Shown in pieces: positions 44,512 to 55,308 of a DNA stretch of 64,000 nt. How positions within the stretch are numbered: position 1 is the stretch's first letter; every line of letters begins with the position of its first letter. The stretch is from the NCBI RefSeq assembly GCF_963576675.1, contig NC_088912.1, positions 10,625,001 to 10,689,000 of the forward strand, written 5' to 3'. The notes beneath the pieces were generated by a model. It was not told the DNA's origin and ran no database searches. It saw only the letters and a program-made list of their open reading frames with translations. The position numbers and the translations under genes were made by a program. The stretch comes from Euphorbia lathyris. Its lineage: Eukaryota > Streptophyta > Magnoliopsida > Malpighiales > Euphorbiaceae.

Positions 44512-47055
44512 ATGTCTACGCCAGATGAGAGAATATCAAGGTTAGAAAGAGTGGTGAACAACCTCAACGATCAGTTAACCGCAATTTTAGTCCAGCTGGA
44601 CGAGTTTGCAATTAAGAGTAACAAGAGTAGCAGTAAACTAGCTGAGAACATTGTGAGCACGGGTCCCCGTTTTGGAGATAACTATCAGGATTGCGTAACA
44701 AGCAATTTGGGGAAGAGAAAGCAAAGGGAAGAGGAACGGAAGCAGCACATCACTCAGGAAGTGCATGATCTACGTGGGGTAAACTCCGGAGGTCAAGACT
44801 TTTACAATCTGAAAAACTATTCATCGGCAACAGCTTTGCCTTTGAAGTTCCGACTTCCCGACATGAAGAAGTTTGATGGAACTGGGGATCCTACCGCCCA
44901 TGTGAACCAATATGTGGCAGCAATGGAGCACACAATTCTGACTGAGGAACAGATCTTGGGGCTGTTCAGTGCTTATCTGGAAGGGGGTGCCCTCGTGTGG
45001 TTTCACGCGTTGCCGCTGGTGACAAAGAGGGATTGGAAGGAGTTAGTAAAGTCATTCATCGCCCAATATAGCTTCAACACTATGTTTGAGGTCACTTTGA
45101 GGGAGCTAGAGAGCACCAAGTAGCAGGCTGGGGAGTCTTTGTCCGACTTTGTGAGTAGGTGGAGAGCTAAGGCGACAATTATGGCACAGAAGCCGTCGGA
45201 GCAGGACCAGATCCGAGCGGTAATCGGTAATACTTTGCCGTATATTAGGAATGAGCTACGGTGTATGCCTTTCACCGATTTTAATCAGATGTATGGCTAT
45301 GCTTTAACAGTTGAAGGGGATGGAGAGCCGAAAAGAGCGTATGCTAAACGGACGAAGTCGGGGTATAGTGCCGGAGGGCCAAGTTCTAATGTAGAACCTG
45401 CCGCGGTAAAGGTGATTGAACTCAACGCTATCGGGAAAAGGCAGTTCGCCCAATTTGATCTGACCTACGCGAAAGTTTTCGAACGGTTGCAGAAAAAGGG
45501 GTTGTTGAAAGCCCTCACTCATTATAACAAGGCACCGCCCGCTCCGCAGATACAAGCTAGGGGATACTGCGAGTTCCACGGTATTTATGGGCACACTATT
45601 GAGAACTGCGAGAGACTGAAACACGAGATTCAGGATTTGATTGAGGAAAAAAAGATAGCTGATCCTTCGTCAGCGAACCCTTCCACTAGGCATAATCCAT
45701 TGCCTAATCATAGGGTGAGCATGATCGGAGTTGGTTTGACAGAATGCGTAGTGATGGAATCCTTCGAGGAGAACGTAGAGGAGTTGTTGGATTCCGATGA
45801 GAAGAATAATGTGGGAAATGGTTTGTATGTGTCGGCTTTGGATGAGGAGCCAACGGAAGAAGTGATGGATGATAGAACTGAAACTGAGGAGACCGAGGAA
45901 GTCTCATCTCGGAGGATCATGCCTGTGTTAAAATTGTTTAGTGGGGTAGAAGACCCCGAAGCTCATTTGTATGGATACGTGTGTGCTATGTTTGGAGAGC
46001 TATACAAAGTGGAAGAAGTCGCTCCATGGTTCCATCTTTCGCTGGTGGGCGAACCCTTGAAGTGGTTTCAATCGCTACCTGACGCGACTAAGCTTGATTG
46101 GTCACTGGTGTCAAGCTTGTTTTTTATTAAGTATCGAAGAGACAAAATACGGGCAGGGGAATATAGCGCGATGCAAATTGGGCCTATCAAACGTCCGTTT
46201 CCGACTGTCAGCAAGTATAATGAAGGGAAGGACCCCATGGAGCACTTGCATTTTTATCTGTCGGCTATGGGTCCTCTAGGTTTCAAAGAGGAGGAGATCA
46301 CGAGCTTGTTTTGCAACTCATTGGCAGGAGATTCACTAGTGTGGTACATGTCTCTTCCAATGCACGTTAAAGCAGATTGGGCAAAAATGACTAAGAGATT
46401 CATCAAGAAATACGCCGCGCGGGAATGTCCAGAGGAAATGCCTGCATTACCCGAAGAGGAGACGCCTGAAGCAGTAACAGCCATGTCTAAGTATAAGGGA
46501 GATGAGAACCCCATTGATCCCATAAACCGTTTCCGTGCCTACATGTTTGACGCGGGACTCTACCGAAGTGAGTTAGTCCAGCATTTTCCAAAGACACTCA
46601 TAGGAGAAGCTTTGACGTGGCATCGAATGCTCTCGGCAAAGACAAAAGGGGACTGGGGATCCCTCATGGAGGCCTTTGTGCAGAGGTATGAGAGGTACAT
46701 TCCGTGGATAGGGTCGTTGGAAGATTTAGAAAGAATCAAGCAGTTTCCTGAGGAAGCATTCGTGGATTATGCTAGAAGATGGAGGTTCAAGTATGCCTCA
46801 TGTCGGGTCACCTTGAGTGATCAGGAGCAACTCATGTGCATCCGGAAGGGTGCTATTCCACTCGTGGCTAGAAGAATGAATGGAGTGTTCCTCAAGGACT
46901 ATGAAGAACTGATAGGTTGGGCTCGGTATGGATCGTCGGACCCTTCCTACATAAATCCGAATGTCCCTCACATAATGGATCTGATGGTCGTGGACATTTG
47001 GGGAAGTTCCTCCGACGAGGAAGGTATCAATCAGAGGGTTCCGATCAACATCTAG
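44512..47055 (+). CDS. Tat-A gag with four capsid-core modules, one internal amber codon
   Basis: Would form the virus-like particle. ATG 44512 starts a coiled-coil leader (ERISRLERVVNNLNDQL). Four modules of exactly 69 codons follow: 44866-45072, 45931-46137, 46210-46416, 46486-46692. Each has K-x-F/Y...DP or NP near position 8, L-x-W near 44, K-x-DW near 55 and a final F...Y. Modules 1 and 4 also have the C-terminal capsid half. Module 1 is followed by a Cys/His knuckle (YCEFHGIYGHTIENC) and an acidic linker. TAG at 45121 interrupts module 1's second half; TAG at 47053 ends gag, with pol continuing in the same frame. No aspartic protease motif (D-S/T/N-G-A/S) is found anywhere up to the RT. 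Confidence 0.85.
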
Positions 47056-49191
47056 GATGAGTCTGATGATCAGTCGGAAGTGGCTATTAGCACAGAAGGG
47101 AAGATCCTGCCGGGGTTCAAAATCTTCAATGATGTTGCCGACTGGGGCAAAGGAAAGGCGAGCTGCTTTGTCGAGGAGATTATGATGCGGGATTTAAATG
47201 CCGAGGGGCAGGTCATCACCATTGAAGCAACTGCAGGAGCGGGAGATGAGCCTAGTACCTCCAAAATTCATGAGAAATCCGAAGACCCTGATGATGAAAA
47301 TTGTATTACTGCTTTGTTTGAATCAGATGATGTAATCACCCATGCTATCAATGAAATGAATTCTGATTTTGCTTACTTGCTTGATGTTGATCATGATCAT
47401 TCCATGCATTCTTATTCATATAACATGCCTACATTTGAAATCAATGCAATAGAAATGTCAACTTTCAATCTTGGTACGGATGAAAATCCTAAACTTATAC
47501 AAATTGCTCAAGAATTAACTATTGAAGAGAGAAAAGAATTCGAGAGAATAATTAAAAAATACGAAATTGTATTCGCATGGACATACGAAGACATGCCTGG
47601 AATTGATCAATCTATCGTAACTCAGCGCATTCCAACTTACCCCGAAGCAAAGCCCGTAAAGCAGAAGCTCCGACGTATGAGACCAGAATGGGCAGATAAG
47701 ATCAGAGAGGAGGTGAAGAAGCAGTTAGAAGCGGGATTCATCGAAGTGATCGACTATCCCCCTTGGGTCGCAAATGTGGTGCCAATCGCAAAAAAGGACG
47801 GCAAAGTGAGGATGTGCGTTGATTACAGAGATCTTAATAAGGCATGCCCCAAGGATGAGTTCACATTGCCTCATATCGACGTATTGATCGACAGTGCAGC
47901 GTCAAGTGTCTTACACACGAATGTGGATGGTTTCATGGGCTACATGCAAGTTCAGATGGCCGAAAAGCACAAAGCAAAAACCTCGTTCACAACCGAGTGG
48001 GGAACATACTGCTACAGAGTAATGCCGTTCGGTTTGAAAAATGCCGGGGCAACTTACCAGCGAATGGCCACAGCACTGTTCCATGATATGATACACAAGG
48101 AAGTAGAAGTCTACGTGGACAATATGATGGTCAAATCAGAGACAAGAGAAGGGCATTTTGCCGCGCTCGAGAAGTTTTTGGCCCGAATTGCAGAATTCAA
48201 GCTAAGGTTAAACCCGAAGAAGTGCTTTTTCGGCGTTTCATCGGGGAAAATCTTAGGCTATGTAATCGGCAATAAGGGAATCGAGGTGGATCCTGATAAA
48301 GTGAAGGCTATACAGGAGATGCCGGCGCCGAGAAATGAGAAGGAAGTGAGAGGGTTTCTGGGGCAGGTTCAGTATATCAGTCGGTTCATAGCGAGACTCA
48401 CCGCAATCTGCGAACCAATCTTTAAGTTGCTAAGGAAAGACCAACCCACTACTTGGAATGATAAGTGTCAGCAAGCTCTGGAGAGCGTCCGGAACTATTT
48501 GTCTAATCCGCCAGTGCTAAGACCGCCTAAACTGGGAAAGCCGCTTCTCCTCTATGTAGCAATTGAGGAGCGATCTATTGGGGCAATGTTGGCTCAAGAG
48601 GGAGACACCGGTGTGGAGCACGCAGTGTATTATTTGAGTAAGAAATTCCTGGAGTACGAGCTCAAGTACAACATGATCGAAAAGACATGTGTGGTAGTAG
48701 TATGGTTGACAAAGAAACTGCGGCACTATTTCCAATCGTATAAAGTGATCATTATTTCTCGGATGGACCCCGTGAAGTATCTGTACCGAACTCCGTCTTT
48801 GACAGGGAAACTAGCCCGATGGTTACTACTTTTATTCGAGTTTGACATTGAATATGTAACGAAGAAGGTTATCAAAGGGAGGGCCGTGGCAGAATTTCTG
48901 GCCAACCAACCTCTGAATGCAGAAGAGGAAGAGATAAATTATGATTTCCCCGATGAGCACTTAAACGCAATTGAAGTTATACCATGGAAAATGTTCTTCG
49001 ACGGAGCAGTTAATTCGAATGGAGCCGGAGTAGGAGTACTACTTACCTCACCGGAAGGAGAAAGGATCCCGATGGCCAAGAAGTTATCCTTCCCTCTCAC
49101 CAATAATATGGCCGAATATGAAGCGTGCATTTATGGTTTAGAGTCATTAGCGGCACTGGGAGCGTCATATGTCGAAATTTGGGTGACTTAA
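47056..49191 (+). pseudogene. Tat-A reverse transcriptase and RNase H, YVDN active site
   Basis: In frame with gag after TAG 47053. RT landmarks: AKKDGKVRMCVDYRDLN, first catalytic D in NVDGFMGY, MPFGLKNAGATYQR, and YVDNMMVKS where YVDD is expected (GAC AAT), so one catalytic aspartate is Asn. RNase H has FFDGAVNSNGAGVG and NMAEYEACI; the third acid (GDLKLI) lies in another frame because of an indel before the TAA at 49189. AT-rich bases at about 47290-47640 stand out from G-rich neighbours. No protease precedes the RT. Enzyme activity is unlikely. Confidence 0.88.
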
Positions 49192-50708
49192 AGTTGATCA
49201 TCGAACAGGCACAAGGAAACTGGGAGGTAAGAGAAGAAAGACTACGTCCGTACCTCGATCAGCTAGAAGGGTTGGCACAAAGATTCAAAGAATGCCATTT
49301 CTATCATATTCCTCGAGCACAGAACCAGGCGGCGGATGCCTTGGCCACTTTGGTGTCAGTTTGGGACAACCCCCGGAACCTTGCCTCGAAACCGTTGGTA
49401 TTGAGGAGATCTCACAAACCATGCTACGAGGACGTAATGCTGTTAGGGGCAGATGAAAAACCGTGGTATTTCGATATCGTGAACTTCATGAAGCATGGAA
49501 CATATCCGGCAGAGTCAGAACCGAGGGATCAAGCTGTGGTTAGAAGGCTAGCTCGTCAGTTCGTCATCCATAACGACTTGCTTTACAAAAGGCACATTGA
49601 CGGATTACAATTAAGATGCTTGGATGCGGGAGAAGCCCGCGAGGCAATGGAATCAGTACATTCAGGAATTTGTGGAGCCCATATGGGGGGAGCAGTACTA
49701 GCTAAGAAAATTATTAGGCAAGGCTTCTATTGGCTCACCATGGAAAGAGATTGTAACGAGTATGCAAAGAAATGCCATGATTGTCAAATCCACGGCGATT
49801 GTAGTCATCTTCCGGCCATGGAACTACATGTGCTAGCACCTATTTGGCCATTCGTTGCTTGGGGCATTGACATCATCGGCGAAGTAAGGCCTAATGCTTC
49901 AAATGGACATAAGTTTATTGCTGTCGCCATCGATTATTTCACCAAGTGGGTAGAAGCAGAGTCGTTTAGCAAACTGGGATCCAAGCAGATGAGAAAGTTC
50001 ATTGAAAAACACTTGATCACCAGGTTCGGAGTGCCTCATCACATGATTACAGATAATGGGGTCCAATTTCAGGGGGAAGTAAGAAATCTTTTCCGAGAAT
50101 ATGGCATTGAACATCATAGGTCTTCTCCGTACCGTCCACAGGCTAACGGAGCAGTAGAAGCAGCTAATAAGAACCTTAAAAGGATTCTCGTAAAGACGGT
50201 GGAATCACATCGGAACTGGCATGAGCACCTCCCACTCGCGTTGTGGGCTTATCGCACGACAATCAGAACCTCGACTGGGGCAACGCCATTCTCCTTGGTA
50301 TACGGAACAGAAGCAGTCCTGCCGATTGAGATCGAAAAGCGATCGTTGAGAATCGCAGTGGAAGCAGAAATCCCCGAGACGGAATGGGTGAAGAGGCGAT
50401 GTGATCAGTTGGCTTTAGTTGACAAAAAAAGGATGGAAGCGCTTTACCATGCATAGTTATACCAGAGAAGAATGGCTCGGGCTTTCAATAAAAAAGTCAA
50501 GACCAGCCCTATCAAAGAAGGAGATTTGGTGCTGAAACAGATCCGTGTTACGCACACCGACCCAAGGGGGAAGTTTAGGCCTAACTGGGAAGGGCCATTC
50601 ATCGTGAAGAAGATACTAAGCAAAGGAGCGGTGAAGTTAACTACAATGGACAGCATGGAATTCTCCGAACCTACCAACCTGGATAGGCTTAAGAAATACT
50701 TTTCGTAA
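49180..50708 (+). pseudogene. Tat-A RNase H end, integrase and C-terminal domain
   Basis: Resumes in the next frame after the shift near 49185. HHCC finger: HSGICGAH ... CHDC. Catalytic D,D,E: WGIDIIG, ITDNGVQF, GAVEAANKN. Then the C-terminal nucleic-acid-binding part GDLVLKQ ... KFRPNWEGPF. One amber codon at 50454 splits it, with the frame continuing to TAA 50706-50708. The catalytic core itself is uninterrupted. Confidence 0.88.
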
Positions 50709-51178
50709 AAGAAAAAAAAAAAAAAAAATTCCCGATAGGTTGAAAACCCGCAAAGGGCGACCTATGCAACAATAAGGGAAATCCCAATGGGTGAAAACCC
50801 GAAAGGGTACTCATTTAAAAATTCCGGGATAGTAAAAGGAGAGGAGAAAAATCGCCGGGATCCGAAAACCGAAAGGCGGGTCCTGGTAACAATAGTTATG
50901 ACTTGAGCAATTACAAAAACAATGTATAAGAGACTAAGTATTTCTGTTGTTTGTAAATAAATAAAGGCATGAATATATTTGACGAGAATGATTGGAATCA
51001 TCATAATCTACTGAATGCATGGTAATATGAATCACGAGTTATACATTTCCTATCCTACTTTTTCACAAAAAGCCTACCTACTATCCACCCCACTCCCTAT
51101 ACATCAGCTATACAGCGGGGAAACTCCAATAAAAGCTACAAAGCAATAATGAAAGCTACAAAGCAATACATAACGGGC
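50709..51178 (+). other. Post-pol spacer with GGGTGAAAACCC hairpins
   Basis: After an A run, short stem-loops repeat: 'ataggttgaaaacccgcaaa', 'tgggtgaaaacccgaaaggg', 'gatccgaaaaccgaaaggcg'. This phrase type is familiar downstream of pol in Tat-lineage elements; its role is unknown. No gene. Confidence 0.6.
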
Positions 51179-54100
51179 CTAATACGGAGGGAAATCCCAA
51201 TAGTCCTCAAAATCTCTCAAGTGTGATGCCCGCTCCGCAGATAGTGCCTCCTCGGCAGCTCGCGCTCGCTCATCAGCAACTCGTGCTCTCTCATCGGCGA
51301 CCCGTGCTCTCTCCTCGGTAGCGAGGCGTCCGATCGACTCATCGCGCGCCCTCTCCTCGACGACAAGGCGACCCTCAGTCTCCCGTCGCATCATCCCTGA
51401 CCAGTGGTCATTTCTCTCCTGATACACCTGACCGACCCGGGCGTCGGCCTCCCGCACCAACTCGCTCTGCCTCCGCTCGTGGGCATGCAGATCGTTTTAA
51501 AGCAAAAGAAAGGAAAAACAGATAAAAATAAGAAGCAGCGTAGGCACGAACATAAATCATACATACATGCATACATTCCACTACACTAAAGTAAAATAAT
51601 GATACATACCAGGTGATCGGTGCAGCGCAAGCTGAGGCGGTCTCGGAGATAACCAGACAGCCCCACGTAATCCGTATAAGTCTCCCTCGTAGTCAGTGAA
51701 GCGTCTGAGGGATCAAATGGGACCCTCGAGGTGAAGATAGGAGGAGTTGTCTCAAATCCCGCATAAGCTGCCCCGGACTCGTCATAACAAATCGTGGCAA
51801 AATCTCGCCCGTAGTCTGGTAGGGGCACACTTAGGGATGAGCTCTCTGGTCGGGCAGCGCTGGAGGACTCGCCGACATAGTAAGGCTGCTCGCACACGGG
51901 TGTCTGAGCTCGAGTGCCGTCAAAAAAATCAGATAAATGGGCACTCCTCCAGGATCCCTCCTGCAAAAAAAAAACACACAATAAATACCACTAACCATCT
52001 CATGAATAAAGGGTAAAAAAGCGGAACCACTCACCGGGACCTCCTCCTGACCAAAGACTGCCGCAACAGCCTCCCTCGAAAATACATCTGCCACCGGATC
52101 CACCTCCATCGCTGCCGCCGGGGCATCCCTCGCGCTCAGCAGAGTAGACAAGTAAAGCTCACGGCCCCCGGCGTGAACCCACACCGCTCTACCAACGAAC
52201 CGACGAGACCAGTCCCGACGAACGACCGATAGGGGCATGGTCCGCACCGCAAACATAGAGACGGGGATCTCACCCGGTGTCCAATGTGCGTCACTAACTC
52301 CAGTGATGCCTCGGTCCCCCAAATACCACGCCTGCACGCAGGGGCCGGTGAGCACACACTGCTGCTCCTGGATCATAGATACATACGTATAATCGGGACC
52401 GAAGTCGAGGTCGTCCCACCTGAACTTAATCTAAAAAATGCACAAAGAGAAAGTCAGGAAGACTCAAACAAAAATCTATCACGACTAGGCAAAATCTACC
52501 TGTCTGAGGGTCAGCGAGTCTATCTAATCTAGAAGTCGCGGCACCGTCCGTGTCCTCTCGGCACCCAAGTCAAAATCTCTCCACTGGGTCATGAGAGGCG
52601 GCCTCGGTACTCTCGATCGAGGTTGAGACCGACTGGGAAGGATGTGCCTCTCATACGCCCACACCTGCGGTAAAAACAAGGACTAGGAGTGTGAAAAACG
52701 CGAAGAAGATAAGCCGGGCAAGTTAAGAAGGCGTCACGTACCAGCAGAGCAAAGGTGTAACCACCGAAATCCTTGCGCTTCCGGCAAGTCAGATCCAAAA
52801 ATTTGTAGAGAAAGGCTAAGCCTGCCCCCGCCTAATCATAGGAAGCCGCCGCATCCAGATCGCTGAGTGCCTGAATGAGACCCACGTGTACCTTCCCGCC
52901 CTTCATGTGGAAAATCATCTCACTCAGAGTATATACCAAGAAGCTACGAACCGCCAGGTCGGTATCGTCAGTCTCACAAAAATCTCACCGACTCAAAAGG
53001 CTCGCGGTGGAAATAAACTTCGCCGGAGTAGATTTGGCGCATGGGCGAACTCCCGGTCCAATCAAAGCAGCGAGCCTAGCGAGGTCGACCCGCGGTCGCA
53101 TCATGTCGAAATGAAGGGGAACGGGAGTGCTGCTCCCTCGCAATCCGGTCAACAGTGAAAAATCTCTGGGCGAGATGGTCATCTCCCCGAAAGAAAGGTG
53201 GAAAGTGTGGGTCGAGTCAACCCACCGCTCACATAAGGCGCGTAGGCCAAAACGGTCACATACCCCGTTGGTACGGGGCAACGCTGCAATGAAAGGCTCA
53301 AAGCCCAACTCGCGCACGCGGGCTCTTGCCGCGGTGCCCAGCCTAGCGTACCACGAGTGAATCTCGGCGGTGGTCCCAGAAATCTCAATAAACTAGAAAG
53401 AACAAGACAAGAAAATTTAAATACAGTTCCTAAAGCATGCAATTAATGAGGACGCGTTAAGACTATGCATTCTTTCATTATCTAACCTAGAGATATCCGG
53501 TCAGTTAGGACCAACTTTCTGTAAAAATCTCTCATTTAGGATCGTCCATGTAAGGTTTAGTCAATTCTTTAACCCACTCTCGTCTGCATAGACGAGGGGC
53601 ATAGATTAGGTTTACACTCACATGCATTAGTTAAGTTAGCACTATTCACGTTTTTTACTATTCACGTGCATTAGTTAAGTTTTTACTATTCACGTTTTTA
53701 CTATCCACGTGCATTAGTTAAGTTTTGACTATTCACGTTTTTACTATTCACGTACTATTCACGTGCATCAGTTAAGTTTTCACTATTCACGTACTATTCA
53801 CGTGCATCAGTTAAGTTTTCACTATTCACGTTTTCACTATTCATGTGCACTATTCACGTGCATCAGTTAAGTTTTCACTATTCACGTGCACTATTCACGT
53901 GCATTAGTTAAGTTCTACTATTCACATGCATTAGTTAAGTTTTCACTATTCACGTGCATTAGTTAAGTTTTTACTATTCACGTACACTATTCACGTTTTT
54001 ACTATTCACGTGCACTATTCACGTTTGTTTTTACTGTTAGTATGCATAAATTCGTAGTGTCACTATTCACATGCATATAGCGCGCATTCTCACACAAAAA

Positions 54101-54350
54101 TAAACAAGTGAAGAAATTCATGTTTTCTAGCTAAAGTCCTCTAAGGCAATCTAAAGGTTAGCATGCAAATCATGTTCGGATAGGAATGCTAAAGCCTAGA
54201 GCTTGAATCAAATAAAAGTGAGAAATCACTTACCTCGTTGCAGCGTGTCCGGCTCAGATGCGTTGTAGGGTCGTGGAAGGGATCCACTCTATCTAGGTTT
54301 ACGTAAACCTCGTCCATGCCTCTAGTGCCATCCCATTCATCTAAATCCAT
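51179..54350 (-). pseudogene. Tat-A antisense PMD gene (six exons, three nonsense codons)
   Basis: Minus-strand exons with GT/AG borders: 54350-54234, 53392-52742, 52664-52500, 52430-52035, 51960-51610, about 51475-51179. All lengths are multiples of three, about 658 codons. PMD signatures: LGFEPFIAALPRTNGVCD, LCERWVDSTHTFHLSFGEM, SPRDFSLLTGL. The last exon encodes a coiled coil with repeats of ERARVAD/E. Stops: TGA 52987-52985, TAG 52834-52832, TAG 52526-52524, each where Trp (TGG) would fit. The last acceptor is weak. It sits between pol and the 3' LTR on the opposite strand, the position of the antisense ORF known in Tat elements. Function unknown. Confidence 0.82.
53635..54030. repeat. 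CACGT(G) / ACTATTCACGTGCA irregular tandem array
   Basis: About 400 bp built from 'actattcacgtgca' and 'catyagttaagtttt' phrases. Nine perfect CACGTG palindromes (G-box, ACGT core) and several more CACGT words. It lies in the first intron of the antisense PMD gene. Confidence 0.85.
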
Positions 54351-54787
54351 CCCGAGAATAATCCAAAATCAAAGTCTAGAGAGAGAAAGAAGAGAGAGAA
54401 GGTGTGGGGTTAAAATGAAACCCCACCACCTTATATAGTAAGAGGGAATGGCATTCCCGTAAATGGTGAAAAAGGTACGATTTGACATAAAGGTAAAAAG
54501 TAAATAATTAATTACTAGGCGCACAGACCTCCGATTCGCAGTCCGTTTCAGCCTGCATTTCTCCCAGACAGCAGCCAATATTGTCAAGATATGAACTCCA
54601 GACAATAGTCAATTTTTATAGAACAGTGACACCAGTCAAAATACAGACGACAGTCAACAGAAAAATAATCGTTAGTCTATATCATTCCAGACCAAAACAC
54701 GTTCCCATTAAACCTCCGAGCCACTAGCTCCAGACAATGGTGTTTTAAAAGAATTCAGAATCATTAGAAAGAACTTTTCTGCCCTTT

Positions 54788-55060
54788 AGCCATCTTACCT
54801 ACGGTTCACGACCGAGGTAGCTTTTTAGCCATCTTACCTACGGTTCGCGACCGAGGTAGCTCTTTAGCCATCTTACCTACGGTTCACGACCGAGGTAGCT
54901 TTTTAGCCATCTTACCTACGGTTCACGACCAAGGTAGCTTTTTAGCCATCTTACCTACGGTTCACGACCGAGGTAGCTTTTTAGCCATCTTACCTACGGT
55001 TCACGACCGAGGTAGCTTTTTAGCCATCTTACCTACGGTTCACGACCGAGGTAGCTTGTT
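54788..55060. repeat. 39-bp minisatellite, seven units
   Basis: Unit starts AGCCATCTTACCTACGGTTC and continues to AGGTAGCTTTTT; seven head-to-tail copies with one or two changes each, plus a degraded eighth. Located about 250 bp before the 3' LTR. Tandem repeats in this part of Tat/Ogre elements are known as sources of satellite DNA. Confidence 0.92.
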
Positions 55061-55291
55061 AGCCATTCTTACCCATAGTCAACGTACGCTAGATTCCGAG
55101 GGAAAAACATCCACCGACGGCCGATTCAGAGGCGAGGCGGGAAAGAATCGATAAACAACACCGGAACGCGCAGCGTGAAGGTCAGGTATGCTCCCTCCTA
55201 CTCTTTACGTGTCTTTTACTTTTATATGTTTTACATTGCATGTGTTACGTTAGCAAAAACGTTTTCAAAACACACACATCACTGTCAAAAT

Positions 55292-55308
55292 AGAAAAGTA
55301 GGGGCAAC
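55292..55308 (+). other. Tat-A polypurine tract
   Basis: AGAAAAGTAGGGGCAAC directly before the 3' LTR start TGTAGACACC; the plus-strand priming site for reverse transcription. Confidence 0.82.

Noticed and set aside
45121..45129. TAG CAG GCT considered as a TMV-type read-through context.
   Set aside because: The downstream CARYYA rule is not met (GCT follows CAG), and the codon lies within a capsid domain, so decay is more likely than programming there.
44866..46692. Four gag modules considered as an assembly duplication.
   Set aside because: The modules are strongly diverged in sequence and share only key positions, so they cannot be a recent assembly or sequencing artefact.
54788..55060. 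Regular 39-bp direct repeats considered as a CRISPR array.
   Set aside because: Units are head-to-tail with no unique spacers, and the setting is a plant retrotransposon 3' region.
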